64,000 bases of DNA from Shinella granuli (lineage in GTDB: Bacteria > Pseudomonadota > Alphaproteobacteria > Rhizobiales > Rhizobiaceae): NCBI RefSeq assembly GCF_004341885.1, contig NZ_SLVX01000011.1, positions 62,001-126,000 of the forward strand, in the 5' to 3' direction. Positions 1 to 11,193 of the stretch are shown in pieces. The notes under the pieces were generated by a model. The model had not been told where the DNA came from and made no database searches. It saw only the letters and a list, made by a program, of their open reading frames with translations. The translations under genes were made by a program, and so were the position numbers. How positions within the stretch are numbered: position 1 is the stretch's first letter; each line of letters starts with the position of its first letter.

Positions 1-114
1 TTATATTGCCTCCCCCACCGGTTCGACAATGCGACAGGAACGCGATTTTACCGCTTCGCGCGACGCGCCGCCGGGTCTAAGGTCGGCCGGCCAAACTGAC
101 ATTCGAGGCTTGCA

Positions 115-708
115 ATGACCCATCCGACCGGCCGCACCGCGGACCACGCCATCGACCCCATCTACCTCGACCGCTGGTCGCCCCGCGCCTTCACCGGCGA
201 GGCGATGCCGCATGAGACGCTGCTTTCACTGTTCGAGGCGGCGCGCTGGGCGCCGTCGGCCGCCAACGGCCAGCCCTGGCGCTTCGTCTACGGCCATCGC
301 GGCACCGAGGCCTTCGAGCGGATCTACAACACGCTGGACGAGGGCAACCGCCGCTGGGCGGACAAGGCCGCCGTGCTCGCCGTGATCATCTCGCAGACCC
401 ACCGGGCGAACGCCGCCGGCGAGATGCGCCCGGCCTATACCCACGCCTTCGACACGGGCGCCGCCTGGGCGCATCTCGCCCTCGAAGCGACGCGCGCCGG
501 CTATCATGCCCATGGCATGGGCGGCATCGACCGGGAGAAGGCGAGAGAGGTCCTCGGCATTCCCGACGGTTTCCGCGTGGAGGCGGCGCTTGCGATCGGC
601 AAGATCGCCCCGAAGGAGACGCTGCCGGAGGATCTGATGAAGCGCGAGGTGCCGAGCGGGCGCAAGAAGGTGGAAGAGTTCGTCTCCGAAGGCCGCTTCG
701 TGCCCTGA
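115..708 (+). CDS. Nitroreductase family protein
   Basis: A 197-residue nitroreductase-family protein, expected to be an FMN-dependent NAD(P)H oxidoreductase acting on nitro- or quinone-like substrates in the cytoplasm. The sequence has the N-terminal RWSPRAF pattern (residues 20-26), where the family binds the FMN phosphate, then EAARWAPSAANGQPWRF (42-58) and the C-terminal AIGKIAP stretch. Length is normal for the single-domain family. The ATG at 115 has a GAGG ribosome-binding site 6 bases upstream. It stands alone, followed by a repeat-rich gap and the convergent gyrB. The physiological substrate cannot be read from sequence. Confidence 0.85.
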   Translation: MTHPTGRTADHAIDPIYLDRWSPRAFTGEAMPHETLLSLFEAARWAPSAANGQPWRFVYGHRGTEAFERIYNTLDEGNRRWADKAAVLAVIISQTHRANAAGEMRPAYTHAFDTGAAWAHLALEATRAGYHAHGMGGIDREKAREVLGIPDGFRVEAALAIGKIAPKETLPEDLMKREVPSGRKKVEEFVSEGRFVP

Positions 709-736
709 AACGGCTTGCAATGGGCGCACGGCCGCC

Positions 737-840
737 TAGAGCATTTCCGCTTTTCTTCGAATCGCGAAAACGCTCTATCTGTTTGTTTTTACGCAATTCC
801 AGACGCAAAACCGCTACGCACTTTTGCTGGAATTGCTCTA
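737..840. repeat. RIME-like mosaic intergenic repeat (copy A)
   Basis: About 104 bp bounded by short inverted ends (TAGAGCA at the left, TGCTCTA at the right). On the reverse strand it contains the core GCAAAAGTGCGTAGCGGTTT, which recurs in three other gaps of this window (near 30.87, 52.15 and 58.53 kb). The arrangement resembles the Rhizobium-specific intergenic mosaic elements. I see no coding potential worth calling. Confidence 0.6.
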
Positions 841-841
841 A

Positions 842-900
842 GCCCCACCCTCTGTTGTCATCCTCGGGTCAAGCCCGAGGATGACAACAGAGGGTGGGGC
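842..900. repeat. Perfect 59-bp palindromic repeat (REP-like)
   Basis: Two perfectly complementary 27-bp arms, each containing CATCCTCGGG or its complement, flank a TCAAG loop. The same TCATCCTCGGG/CCCGAGGATGA theme recurs near 27.47, 30.5 and 54.94 kb. It lies between convergent genes, where it could form a very stable hairpin in either transcript. Confidence 0.75.
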
Positions 901-907
901 AATATCT

Positions 908-942
908 TTTCGATAAAAGAGAGCCGCCCTTCGGCGGCTCCC
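908..942 (-). terminator. gyrB intrinsic terminator
   Basis: Reading the minus strand, gyrB is followed 7 bases later by the hairpin GAGCCGCC-gaag-GGCGGCTC (921-940) and then TCTCTTTT, a classical Rho-independent terminator. Confidence 0.75.
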
Positions 943-946
943 TTCC

Positions 947-3379
<2,433 letters not shown>

Positions 3380-3447
3380 TCAAACGTCTTTCCAGAGTGT
3401 TCGCGGAAGGCGGGAAGCGCGGCGAATCACCGCTTTCCAAGTCCTTG

Positions 3448-3476
3448 AATATAGGGATTTTGCCCTGAAGTTCCAA
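3448..3476 (-). promoter_or_regulatory. Putative sigma-70 promoter of gyrB
   Basis: On the minus strand TTGGAA (3476-3471), a 17-base spacer and TATATT (3453-3448) form a near-consensus housekeeping promoter. It is placed about 70 bases upstream of the gyrB start codon. Confidence 0.55.
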
Positions 3477-3512
3477 ATCTGAGAGCGGTCAAACACGGCA
3501 GAATTCAGGGGA

Positions 3513-3896
3513 TCAGCCGGGTTTTACCCGGTTATTGCATGCTTTTTCCAGAATACCGGCAAGACGGCGCACCGTCTCGGGCGGCAGGTCGCGGATTTCC
3601 GCCGAAAGCCGGTTGGCAAAGGCCGTATATTCCGGTGGCAGGCCCGACGTATCGACCACGACGCGCGGATCGGAAATCCGGGCGATACGGAACAGGTCCT
3701 CGGCCTCGTCCCAGATGACGTTGAAGTATCCCGCCACACGCTGGAGGAAATCGAAGCTCGGCGTGCCGCGCTTGCCGTTCTCCAGCGCCGAAAGATAGGC
3801 CGGACTGACGCCGAGCGCCTTGGCCATGTCCTTCTGCGAAACGCCCTTGCGATCGCGCAGGTGCCGCACGGCCTTGCCGAAGGGTGTCGTCATCAT
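3513..3896 (-). CDS. XRE-family HTH transcriptional regulator
   Basis: A 127-residue predicted DNA-binding protein. Residues about 8-65 form a Cro/CI-type helix-turn-helix (AVRHLRDRKGVSQKDMAKAL followed by VSPAYLSALENGKRG). The C-terminal half is helical and has no domain I recognise. The ATG at 3896 overlaps the stop codon of the Smr-domain gene in an ATGA arrangement, which indicates translational coupling and sets the start, although an open frame continues further upstream. It is the last gene of the Tim44-mltA-smr-HTH run, followed by the gyrB promoter. Its targets are unknown. Confidence 0.8.
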   Translation of the reverse strand: MMTTPFGKAVRHLRDRKGVSQKDMAKALGVSPAYLSALENGKRGTPSFDFLQRVAGYFNVIWDEAEDLFRIARISDPRVVVDTSGLPPEYTAFANRLSAEIRDLPPETVRRLAGILEKACNNRVKPG

Positions 3897-4459
3897 CTTT
3901 CTCCCGGATGCCGGGCAAGCCGGACATAGAGCGCCCCGTCGCCGCCGTGGTTGCGCGCCGCCGGCTCGTAGGAGGAAATCAGCGGCCGGAACTCCGGCAG
4001 GGAGAACCAAAGCGGCACCGCCCGTTTCAAGGCGCCGTCGCTGCCGAGCGAGGTGCCCTTGCCGGTGATCACGAGCACATGACGCAGGCCCCGTTCGTGC
4101 GCCCGGATGAGAAAGCCGAGCAGGAAGCCATGCGCCTCGCTCTGGATCATGCCGTGCAGGTCGATGCGCGCTTCCAGCGCCAGGCGGCCCTTGGCGATCT
4201 TGCGCTTGACCGGGCGCTCCAGCGGGTGGTGCCGGGTCTCCTTGTCGCGGCCGATGGTGAGCGCGATACCCTCGGCGGGCGGGGCGGATTTCGTCTTCTT
4301 CGGTTCCGGCTCGGGCTTCTTCTCGGCCGCCGGCTTTTCCGCGAAGGCCGCCTCGAACTCCGTCAGCGCGTCGAGCTTGCCCGGCATCGCGCGCGTGCTG
4401 CGCGCCACCTTGCCCCAGAGGATGCGGTCCTCGCTCGAAAGCGTCTTATCCTTCGGCAT
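3893..4459 (-). CDS. Smr-domain protein (putative endonuclease-like)
   Basis: A 188-residue protein with a C-terminal Smr (small MutS-related) domain. Visible motifs are the IDLHGM box near residue 95 and RHVLVITGKGTS near residue 130, matching the LDxH and HGxG/TGKG signatures of the family. Smr domains nick or cleave nucleic acids, and recent work on the family links them to RNA and ribosome quality control; the role here is inference. The N-terminal half is charged, rich in Lys, Pro and Glu, and probably flexible. The ATG at 4459 gives MPKDKTLSSEDR, the usual start, and overlaps the mltA end by 14 bases. Confidence 0.82.
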   Translation of the reverse strand: MPKDKTLSSEDRILWGKVARSTRAMPGKLDALTEFEAAFAEKPAAEKKPEPEPKKTKSAPPAEGIALTIGRDKETRHHPLERPVKRKIAKGRLALEARIDLHGMIQSEAHGFLLGFLIRAHERGLRHVLVITGKGTSLGSDGALKRAVPLWFSLPEFRPLISSYEPAARNHGGDGALYVRLARHPGER

Positions 4460-5561
4460 GGAGGTATCGCTCCGCCGCTGCCTTCGGCACGAGGATATGG
4501 AAGGTCGCCGCATTGCGCACATGGCCGGCCAGCGCGCCCGCCGCATCGCCCGAACCGGTGAAGATATCGCCGCGCGCCGGGCCGACGATCGCCGTTCCGG
4601 TGTCGAGCGCCAGCATCAGGCGGCGGAAGGGCTTGCCGCCGTCCATATGGGTGAGGCTGTCACTCGAAATGAAGAAGGGCAGGCCGAAGGTGTGGATCAT
4701 CCGGTCGACTGCAAGCGAACGGCCGGCGACGAGCGGCACTTTCGCCGCGGCGATCGGGCCGAGCGACAGATCTTCGACCGCGGCTTCCTTGAAGAAGATG
4801 AAGGAGCGGTTGTGCCGGAGCACGGCATCGACCTGGTCCTCGTTGCGGGCCAGCCAGTCACGGATCGAAGCCATGGAGACGGTTGCCGCATCGATCTCGC
4901 CGCGGTCGATCAGCAGCTTGCCGATCGCGGAAAAGGGATGGCCGCTCTTGGCGGCGTAGGTGATTCGCCTGACCGACCCGTCCGCATAGACGAGCCGCGC
5001 GGCGCCCTGCACATGGGCGAAGAAGACGTCCACCTTCGAGCGGGCATAGGCGATTTCCAGCCCGCGGCCCGACAGATAGCCGCGCTCGATCTCGCCGCGG
5101 TCGGGATGTTCGACGATGCCGCCGGCGGTCTGGAGCCCGAATGCAAAGCCCGGCGGGAAACCGGCCGGGCGATTGTTGTCGGCGATATCGACCAGATCCT
5201 CCGGCCGGGCGTAGAAGGGATGGCGGAACTCCGCGTCCGGCTCCGCCCGCACGGCGACCTCCGGCTCATAGAAGGCCGTGACGAAACCGGGCGAACCATC
5301 CGCCTTCTCGATGAGGAACGGCACGCAATGCGCCTCGAAGAAGGCGCGCACGGCGGCAGGCCCTTCCGGCTTCTCGTCCGCCGCCGCGTCGAGCAGAGCC
5401 AGAAGCTCGCCGGCAGTGATGCCGAGCGAGCCTGTCCTGTAGGGTTTTACGGTGCGGATGTGATCGCGGCAGCGGGCCATTGCCGATAGAAGCGCTGTCG
5501 GATCATCCTCGTTCCAGCCGGGGAGCGCCGAAAACCGGGCCGGAACCAGGCGATAGTCCAT
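4446..5561 (-). CDS. mltA: Membrane-bound lytic murein transglycosylase A
   Basis: A 371-residue MltA-family enzyme, which cleaves peptidoglycan glycan strands to leave 1,6-anhydro-MurNAc ends. The N-terminal part carries VTAFYEPEV, typical of the MltA barrel. The middle has GRGLEIAYARSKVDVFFAHV with the insert domain, and the C-terminal 3D domain contains ALDTGTAIVGPARGDIFTGSG with the conserved aspartates. No clear signal peptide or lipobox is visible in the chosen frame, as is common for the rhizobial form, so export is either atypical or the start lies elsewhere. It sits 13 bases downstream of the Tim44-like gene and overlaps smr, indicating an operon. Confidence 0.9.
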   Translation of the reverse strand: MDYRLVPARFSALPGWNEDDPTALLSAMARCRDHIRTVKPYRTGSLGITAGELLALLDAAADEKPEGPAAVRAFFEAHCVPFLIEKADGSPGFVTAFYEPEVAVRAEPDAEFRHPFYARPEDLVDIADNNRPAGFPPGFAFGLQTAGGIVEHPDRGEIERGYLSGRGLEIAYARSKVDVFFAHVQGAARLVYADGSVRRITYAAKSGHPFSAIGKLLIDRGEIDAATVSMASIRDWLARNEDQVDAVLRHNRSFIFFKEAAVEDLSLGPIAAAKVPLVAGRSLAVDRMIHTFGLPFFISSDSLTHMDGGKPFRRLMLALDTGTAIVGPARGDIFTGSGDAAGALAGHVRNAATFHILVPKAAAERYLHAEG

Positions 5562-5574
5562 TGGCCTGCCTCGC

Positions 5575-6279
5575 TCAGCCTTCCGATTCGGTGGCGATCA
5601 GCTTCCAGTTCGGGTCGCGCGAGCGGGTGTCGCGGGCGAAGGTCCAGAGATCGTTGACCTCGGCCACCGTTTCCGCATCGCCCTCGATCAGCGTGCCGGC
5701 CTTGTCATAGGTGGCCGAGATCAGCTGGCTGACGATGCGCAGCGTCACATTCGCCTCGCTGTCCTTGACCTCGGCGCTGACGATATCGGCCTTCTCGATG
5801 CCGACGAAGCTGGAGCGGACGACCTCCCCGTTTCTCTCGCGTTCCGAGATGGCCGCGTCGAAGCCTTCATAGACCTCGCGCGACAGGAGGTTCTTCAGCG
5901 CCTTGCGGTCGCCGTCGGCAAAGGCGACGACGATCATTTCATAGGCCATGCGCGCGCCGTTGACGAATTCCTTCGGGTTGAAGGACGGGTCGACCTTGAC
6001 GAGCTGGCGGAGCTGCTCGTTGAGCGGCGTGCCCGGTGCGGCAAAGCCATCGACGGACGCATAGGGATTTTCCTCCTCGTCCGTCCCATCCCGCCGCGGC
6101 AGGGTGACCACCTTGCCGCGATCGGCCGAATCAGCCTCGCCGGCGGCCTCGCGCTTGGAATAGGGATCGAAGGGCGGGCGCTCGCTGCCGGTGCGCCGGC
6201 CGAGCACGCTGCGCAGCTGCAGGAAGATGACCACCGCAGCCACCAGGAAAAAAATCGTCACAAAGTCGAATGAGCCCAT
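5575..6279 (-). CDS. Tim44-like domain protein
   Basis: A 234-residue membrane-anchored protein. Residues 1-25 (MGSFDFVTIFFLVAAVVIFL and following) form a single N-terminal transmembrane segment. A polar linker rich in Arg, Glu and Asp follows. Residues about 90-234 match the Tim44-like fold, named for the mitochondrial import motor subunit (PSFNPKEFVNGARMAYEMIV and a later TLRIVSQLIS strand). In alphaproteobacteria these proteins are membrane-tethered and of poorly defined function. The ATG at 6279 gives the hydrophobic N-terminus; the upstream in-frame extension is arginine-rich shadow sequence. First gene of a minus-strand run, divergent from fxsA. Confidence 0.85.
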   Translation of the reverse strand: MGSFDFVTIFFLVAAVVIFLQLRSVLGRRTGSERPPFDPYSKREAAGEADSADRGKVVTLPRRDGTDEEENPYASVDGFAAPGTPLNEQLRQLVKVDPSFNPKEFVNGARMAYEMIVVAFADGDRKALKNLLSREVYEGFDAAISERERNGEVVRSSFVGIEKADIVSAEVKDSEANVTLRIVSQLISATYDKAGTLIEGDAETVAEVNDLWTFARDTRSRDPNWKLIATESEG

Positions 6280-6424
6280 TATCGATCCGCAGCCGTTTTC
6301 GTTTTTCTTGTTCCTTTCCCATATAGTCCGCAAAACCCGATCATTCAAATGGCGATGACGTGAATGCGACCAAGGCGCGCGCAATTGGCGCCGGCAGTAT
6401 CGGCCCGCGCGAATCTGTGCGACA

Positions 6425-6892
6425 GTGAAGGCCATGCTGCGACGTCTCATTCCCCTCTTCATTCTCCTGCTGCCGCTGGCGGAGATCGCCTGCTTCATTC
6501 TTGTCGGACGGCGCATCGGCCTTTTTGCCACCCTGTCGCTGGTCGTGCTCTCGGCCGTCGCCGGCGTCGTGCTGATGCGCATTCAGGGGTTCGGCGTGCT
6601 TGCGCGGCTGCGCCAGTCCGGCCAGCAGGGCCACGCGCCGGGCAAGGAAATACTCGATGCGGCGATGATCATGATCGCCGGCATCCTGCTGCTGATCCCC
6701 GGCTTCCTCACCGATTTCGTAGGACTTGCCCTGTTTCTGCCGCCGGTCCGCGCGTTCCTCTGGAACCGGCTGATGCGCAACATCGTGGTCGTCGACATCG
6801 GCGGCACACGTCCCGGCAACCGGCCGCAGACAGATCCCCAGCGCACGATCGATCTCGACGAAAGCGACTTTCATCGCGATGGCCGGCCCTGA
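6425..6892 (+). CDS. fxsA: FxsA-family membrane protein
   Basis: A 155-residue inner-membrane protein of the FxsA family, whose founding member was found as an E. coli suppressor of F exclusion of phage T7. It has hydrophobic segments at residues about 8-28, 32-52 and 78-110, and the family signature EILDAAMIMIAGILLLIPGF leading into FLTDFVGLALFLPPVR. The C-terminal tail is polar. A GTG at 6425 and an ATG at 6434 are both possible starts; the GTG form gives MKAMLRRL. It is divergent from the Tim44-like gene. Its molecular function is unknown. Confidence 0.85.
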   Translation: MKAMLRRLIPLFILLLPLAEIACFILVGRRIGLFATLSLVVLSAVAGVVLMRIQGFGVLARLRQSGQQGHAPGKEILDAAMIMIAGILLLIPGFLTDFVGLALFLPPVRAFLWNRLMRNIVVVDIGGTRPGNRPQTDPQRTIDLDESDFHRDGRP

Positions 6893-6899
6893 CGGCGGG

Positions 6900-6928
6900 T
6901 TGTAAGCCCGGGGCTGAAATGCTAGATG
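6900..6928 (+). promoter_or_regulatory. Putative secB promoter
   Basis: TTGTAA (6900-6905), a 17-base spacer and TAGATG (6923-6928) lie 33 bases upstream of the secB start codon. The -35 hexamer is good and the -10 is weaker. Confidence 0.35.
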
Positions 6929-6961
6929 GCCTGACTTTCCAGAGTCCCCGAGGATATTTCC

Positions 6962-7438
6962 ATGACCGACGCAGCAACCGAGAACAACGCCGCGAGCCCC
7001 TCGCTCAACATTCTGGCGCAGTATGTGAAGGATTTCTCCTTCGAAAACCCGGGTGCACCGCGGTCGCTCCAGGCCCGTGACAAGGCGCCGGCGATCAACA
7101 TCAGCGTCAACGTCAATGCGAACCCGCTCTCAGAAACGGACTTCGACGTCATCCTTTCGCTGAATGCGGAAGCCAAGGACGGCGACAAGATGCTCTTCAA
7201 CGCCGAGCTCGCCTATGGCGGCGTCTTCCGCGTCACGGGCTTCCCGCAGGAACACATGCTGCCGGTCCTCTTCATCGAGTGCCCGCGCCTGCTCTTCCCC
7301 TTCGCCCGCCAGATCATCGCCGACGCGACCCGCAATGGCGGCTTCCCGCCGCTGATGATCGATCCGATCGACTTTGCGCAGATGTTCACCCAGCGCATGG
7401 CCGAGGAACAGGTCAAGGCCAAGGTCAACGCCAACTGA
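6962..7438 (+). CDS. secB: Protein-export chaperone SecB
   Basis: A 158-residue SecB, the cytoplasmic tetrameric chaperone that holds precursors unfolded and hands them to SecA. Recognisable family stretches are [20 protein letters not shown] near residue 15, [20 protein letters not shown] in the middle and [17 protein letters not shown] towards the C-terminus, the latter containing the helix that closes the peptide-binding groove. Length is normal. It has its own candidate promoter and is followed by a strong hairpin terminator facing dnaQ. This gene order (fxsA-secB-dnaQ-coaE-aroE-maf) is typical of Rhizobiales. Confidence 0.96.
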   Translation: MTDAATENNAASPSLNILAQYVKDFSFENPGAPRSLQARDKAPAINISVNVNANPLSETDFDVILSLNAEAKDGDKMLFNAELAYGGVFRVTGFPQEHMLPVLFIECPRLLFPFARQIIADATRNGGFPPLMIDPIDFAQMFTQRMAEEQVKAKVNAN

Positions 7439-7461
7439 GGCGAGCACCGGTATTCAACGAA

Positions 7462-7493
7462 AACGCCCGGCCACCTGGTGACCGGGCGTTTTC
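7462..7493. terminator. Bidirectional terminator between secB and dnaQ
   Basis: AAACGCCCGG and CCGGGCGTTTT arms flank a short loop between two convergent genes. T-runs on the plus strand and A-runs on the left suit termination in both directions. Confidence 0.7.
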
Positions 7494-7520
7494 TTTTGCC
7501 TTCCGGAAAGCTGGCCGGTT

Positions 7521-8225
7521 TCAATCGCCGTATTTTGTCCAGATCGCCTTGTCGCCCATCTTCTGCACCATGGCGGCATGGGCGGCGCGCTCCTCCTCGG
7601 AGAGACGGGGCGCAAGCGGCTTCGGCCTGACGCCGAGCGGCAGGACGACGTCGTCCTCCGCCTCGACCAGCGTCCGCCGGCCGCTCTCGGCCATGCCGAG
7701 CCCGAGCGCCGCCTGCCGGCCGCCGATCATCTCGATATAGACTTCCGCGAGCAGTTCGGAGTCGAGCAGGGCGCCGTGTTTCGTGCGGTGCGAATTGTCG
7801 ATGCCGTAGCGCCGGCAGAGCGCATCGAGCGAGTTCGGCCCCATCGGATGCTTGCGGCGCGCCAGCGCCAGCGTGTCCGTCACCTTTTCCTGCAGGATCG
7901 GCGGCAGGCCGATGCGCTCGAACTCGGCATTGATGAAGCCCATGTCGAAGTTGGCATTGTGTGCCACCCAGCGGGCATCGCCGAAGAAATCGAGGATCTG
8001 CTGCGCCAGATCGGCGAAGGACGGCTTGTCCTTCAGGAACTCATCCGTGATGCCGTGCACGGCAAGCGCATCCGGGTGCACCTTGCGCTCGCCCGGGCTG
8101 ATGAAGAGGTGCAGCGTGCGGCCGGTCGGGAAATGATTCTCCAGCTCCACGCCGCCGATTTCGATGACGCGGTCGAGCTTGCTGTCGAGGCCGGTCGTTT
8201 CCGTATCGAAGATGATCTCGCGCAT
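7521..8225 (-). CDS. dnaQ: DNA polymerase III epsilon subunit (3'-5' proofreading exonuclease)
   Basis: A 234-residue DnaQ, which removes misincorporated bases during replication as part of the Pol III core. The DEDDh exonuclease motifs are visible: FDTETTGLD at residues 6-14 (catalytic Asp7 and Glu9), HNANFDMGFINAE near residue 97 and the H-x4-D-type motif around HGALLDSELLAEVY near residue 158. Its start codon overlaps the coaE stop by one base (TGATG), so the two are translationally coupled. It is the last gene in the ppsR-maf-aroE-coaE-dnaQ direction. Confidence 0.95.
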   Translation of the reverse strand: MREIIFDTETTGLDSKLDRVIEIGGVELENHFPTGRTLHLFISPGERKVHPDALAVHGITDEFLKDKPSFADLAQQILDFFGDARWVAHNANFDMGFINAEFERIGLPPILQEKVTDTLALARRKHPMGPNSLDALCRRYGIDNSHRTKHGALLDSELLAEVYIEMIGGRQAALGLGMAESGRRTLVEAEDDVVLPLGVRPKPLAPRLSEEERAAHAAMVQKMGDKAIWTKYGD

Positions 8226-8815
8226 CAGTCCTCTTTTCCCTTCAAACTTCCGACAATCTCTTCCACCGCTTTGCGCGCCGCTTCAAGCCCCTTGCCGGTA
8301 TCGATGAGGAAATCGGCGCGCTTGCGCTTTTCCGCGTCCGGCGTCTGGCGCGACAGGATGAGCTGGAATTTCTCCTCCGTCATGCCCGGGCGGGCGAGCA
8401 CGCGCTGTCTTTGTATGTCCGGATCGCAGGTGACGACCACCACCTTGTCCACCCGCGCCTCGCCCCCGGTCTCGTAGAGCAGGGGGATATCGAGCAGGAC
8501 GAGCGGGGAACCGCGACCCCGCTCCGCATCGAGAAAGGCTTTTTCGCGTGCCCGTACGAGCGGGTGGATGATCGCCTCCAGCGCGGCGAAGCGGTCGGGG
8601 AACCGCGCAAGCACCGCCGACAGCGCCTTGCGGTCGATGACCCCGTCCCTGAGCGCTTCGGGAAATTGCTCGGCGACCGGCGTGACGGCGTCCGTGCGAT
8701 AGAGATCATGCACCGTCGCATCGGCATCATGCACCGGCACGCCGAGATCGCGGAACATCGCCGCGGTCGTCGACTTGCCCGTACCGATCGATCCGGTAAG
8801 GCCGAGCACGATCAT
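8225..8815 (-). CDS. coaE: Dephospho-CoA kinase
   Basis: A 196-residue kinase for the last step of coenzyme A synthesis, phosphorylating the 3'-hydroxyl of dephospho-CoA. It begins with a P-loop (GLTGSIGTGKSTT, residues 5-17). It also has the DADATVHDLY stretch that binds substrate and a C-terminal DFLIDTGKG motif. The ATG at 8815 overlaps the aroE stop by one base (TGATG), which fixes the start; an upstream in-frame extension is not needed. Part of the compact run with aroE and dnaQ. Confidence 0.95.
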   Translation of the reverse strand: MIVLGLTGSIGTGKSTTAAMFRDLGVPVHDADATVHDLYRTDAVTPVAEQFPEALRDGVIDRKALSAVLARFPDRFAALEAIIHPLVRAREKAFLDAERGRGSPLVLLDIPLLYETGGEARVDKVVVVTCDPDIQRQRVLARPGMTEEKFQLILSRQTPDAEKRKRADFLIDTGKGLEAARKAVEEIVGSLKGKED

Positions 8816-9672
8816 CAATGCGCCTCCATGTCGGCGAGGATCAATTGGCGCAGCTCCGCATCGACGGTCGGACGGATACCGAACCATTTCTCAAAACCGG
8901 GCACTGCCTGATGGAGCAGCATGCCGAGACCGTCCACCGTGGCGAACCCCTGCTCCGCCGCCTGGCGCAGGATCGGCGTGACCAGCGGCACATAGACAAT
9001 GTCGGTCACGACGGCACCCTCCGCCATCGGGGAGAAGTCGAAGTCCGGTACCGCCTCTCCGTCCATGCCGAGCGAGGTCGTGTTGACGAAAAGCCCCGCG
9101 CCTGCCGACACCTCCCGCAAGGCGCCCATGGCATGGGCATGCACCTTCTGCCCGAAACGATCGGCGAGCTCCTGCGCCCGCCCGACGGTGCGGTTGACGA
9201 CATGGATCTCCCCGATACCGCGATCGCGCACCGCCTGAATGATCGCACGGCTTGCCCCGCCCGCACCGAGGATGACGGCGCGAGCCGTATTGTCCCAGCC
9301 CGGCGCGGCGGCATCGAGATTGGCGAGGAAGCCAAGACCGTCCGTGTTGGTCGCATGGAGGCGGCCGTCCTCCAGCCAGAGCGTGTTCGACGCCCCGAGC
9401 TCTTCGCTGAGCGCATCCGGCCGGTCTGCAAGGCTGAAGGCCGTTTCCTTGTGCGGAATAGTGACATTGCCGCCAACGAAGCCGGATTCGCCGCTTTTCA
9501 ACCGGGAAATGAAGCCGGCGAAATCTTCGGGCGAAACCTCCTGCCGCGTATAGGACCCCTGCAGTCCCAGCGATTTCAGCCAGTAGCCATGGATCAACGG
9601 CGAGCGTGAATGTTTGACCGGATAGCCCGTGACAAAGGCATGGCGAACGAATGTTTCACGTGAATCATGCAT
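8815..9672 (-). CDS. aroE: Shikimate dehydrogenase
   Basis: A 285-residue NADPH-dependent enzyme reducing 3-dehydroshikimate in the aromatic amino acid pathway. Motifs seen are the shikimate-binding [18 protein letters not shown] near residue 15, NVTIPHKET with the catalytic Lys near residue 75, NTDGLGF, and the Rossmann loop [10 protein letters not shown] near residue 137. The start MHDSRETF at 9672 overlaps the end of maf by 8 bases. A parS-like site (9652-9667) lies inside its first codons, so residues SRETF are encoded by the ParB-binding palindrome. Confidence 0.95.
   Translation of the reverse strand: MHDSRETFVRHAFVTGYPVKHSRSPLIHGYWLKSLGLQGSYTRQEVSPEDFAGFISRLKSGESGFVGGNVTIPHKETAFSLADRPDALSEELGASNTLWLEDGRLHATNTDGLGFLANLDAAAPGWDNTARAVILGAGGASRAIIQAVRDRGIGEIHVVNRTVGRAQELADRFGQKVHAHAMGALREVSAGAGLFVNTTSLGMDGEAVPDFDFSPMAEGAVVTDIVYVPLVTPILRQAAEQGFATVDGLGMLLHQAVPGFEKWFGIRPTVDAELRQLILADMEAH
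9652..9667. promoter_or_regulatory. parS-like ParB-binding site 1
   Basis: TGTTTCACGTGAATCA differs by one base from the widely conserved chromosomal parS palindrome TGTTTCACGTGAAACA. It lies inside the aroE coding start and overlaps the maf stop, about 1.5 kb from the candidate origin. It contains GAATC, a GANTC methylation site. Confidence 0.8.
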
Positions 9673-10261
9673 CGATGGCACCAAGATCGCGAAGTTTAGC
9701 CAGCAAGGGAAGCAAGGGAAGCCCGAGTATGGTGAAATAGTCGCCGTCGATCCGCTCGAAGAGCTGCACCCCTTCCCCTTCGAGCTGATAGGCGCCGACG
9801 CTCGCCAGCACCCGCGTGCCAACCCGCGCCAGGTGACGGTCGATGAAGGCATCCGACAGCGGCCGCATCGTCAGATGCGCGATGGAAACGTGGCTCCACA
9901 GCGTCTCGCCATCCCGCACCAGGGCAATGCCGCAGTTCAGGGAATGGGTGCGGCCGGACATGGCCAGGAGGTGGGCCCTTGCTTCCGCCATATCGGCCGG
10001 CTTGTGAAATACCCGCCCCTCCAGAGACAGCGTCTGGTCGGAGCCGATGACAAGGGTGCCGGGACGACGGCGCGCGACATCCAGTGCCTTTTCGATCGCC
10101 AATGCCTCGGCGACCTCCTGCGGCGTGGGATTGCGCGCGGCAAGCGCCGTCTCGACCGCACGCTCGTCGATGGCCGCCGCCTCGGTTTCAAAGGCAAGGC
10201 CCGCATTTTCCATCAGCATGCGGCGAAAGGGACTTTGCGAGGCGAGGATCAGCGGTGTCAT
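9665..10261 (-). CDS. maf: Maf-like nucleotide pyrophosphatase
   Basis: A 198-residue Maf/YhdE-type protein, an ITPase-fold enzyme that hydrolyses non-canonical or specific nucleoside triphosphates; the family was originally linked to septum inhibition. The N-terminal [14 protein letters not shown] motif (residues 4-17) and a central [17 protein letters not shown] stretch are characteristic. The later [18 protein letters not shown] matches the conserved GxYxIxGxxA end. The start ATG at 10261 removes an upstream arginine-rich shadow. It lies between ppsR and aroE in one transcription unit. Confidence 0.93.
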   Translation of the reverse strand: MTPLILASQSPFRRMLMENAGLAFETEAAAIDERAVETALAARNPTPQEVAEALAIEKALDVARRRPGTLVIGSDQTLSLEGRVFHKPADMAEARAHLLAMSGRTHSLNCGIALVRDGETLWSHVSIAHLTMRPLSDAFIDRHLARVGTRVLASVGAYQLEGEGVQLFERIDGDYFTILGLPLLPLLAKLRDLGAIDA

Positions 10262-10286
10262 GGAAATCTCCGTTTGCCGCTCCGGG

Positions 10287-11108
10287 TTAGCGAAGCTTCG
10301 GGCGAAGAGCAACGATGGCGGCGGCCGTTTCCTCAATCGAGCGCCGGGTGACGTCGATGATCGGCCAGTTGTTGCGCGCGCAGATGGCGCGGGCATATTT
10401 CAGCTCCTCGGAAATCTGTGCCCGGTCTATATAGTCGTCGCCGCGAAAATCCTGCGTCTGGCCGAGCACCCGGTTCTGCCGCACCTGGGCAATGCGATCC
10501 GTCGTGGCGATCAGCCCGACGATCAGCGGTTTCATCGCCGTCGCCAGCCGTTCCGGCAGGGGCACGCCGAGCACGATCGGCACATTGGCGGTCTTGATAC
10601 CGCGATTGGCGAGATAGATGCTCGTCGGCGTCTTCGAGGTCCGGCTGATGCCGACAAGGATGACATCCGCCTCGTCGAGATCGGCCGGCAGCTGCCCGTC
10701 GTCATGATCCATCGTGAAGTTGAGCGCGTCGATGCGCGCGAAATAATCCGCGTTCATCACATGCTGCGCCCCCACCCGCCGCCGCGACGGCGCGCCGAGA
10801 TAGGACTGGAAAAGGTCGATGACCGGTTCGAGCACGGAGACGCAGGGAACACCCATCTCCCGGCAACGCTGATCGATGATCTCGGAAAGCTCCCGGTCGA
10901 CGATCGTATAGAGCACGATGCCCGGGGCACCGTCGATGGCATCAAGCACGGGCATGAGCTGCTTGCGGTTGCGGATCAGCGGATAGACGTGTTCGAGCGC
11001 CTGGGACGACTGGAATTGCGCGGCCGCCGCACGCCCCGCGGCAATCAGCGTCTCGCCCGTCGAGTCCGATATCAGGTGCAGATGGAAGTAGTTTTTGGTG
11101 CTTTCCAC
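10287..11108 (-). CDS. ppsR: Pyruvate, phosphate dikinase regulatory protein (PPSR/DUF299 family)
   Basis: A 273-residue protein of the bifunctional kinase/pyrophosphorylase family that controls pyruvate phosphate dikinase or PEP synthetase by ADP-dependent phosphorylation of a threonine. Family features are the N-terminal [10 protein letters not shown] and the nucleotide-binding [20 protein letters not shown] near residue 150. Alphaproteobacterial members usually act on PPDK, which is not in this window. The start is a GTG at 11108, supported by GGAGGA 6 bases upstream; no in-frame ATG fits as well. It is the first gene left of the candidate origin and is transcribed away from it. Confidence 0.9.
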   Translation of the reverse strand: MESTKNYFHLHLISDSTGETLIAAGRAAAAQFQSSQALEHVYPLIRNRKQLMPVLDAIDGAPGIVLYTIVDRELSEIIDQRCREMGVPCVSVLEPVIDLFQSYLGAPSRRRVGAQHVMNADYFARIDALNFTMDHDDGQLPADLDEADVILVGISRTSKTPTSIYLANRGIKTANVPIVLGVPLPERLATAMKPLIVGLIATTDRIAQVRQNRVLGQTQDFRGDDYIDRAQISEELKYARAICARNNWPIIDVTRRSIEETAAAIVALRPKLR

Positions 11109-11193
11109 AATATCCTCCGCCCCCTGTTGATGAACCGGGACAGCACCGAGCTAAGAACGGCAGGGGTTCGGAGGCAAGAGGATAACTGCTCTT

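Noticed and set aside
1-213. Short minus-strand frame at the left edge
   Set aside because: It overlaps the start of the nitroreductase gene, has no recognisable features and no good ribosome-binding site.
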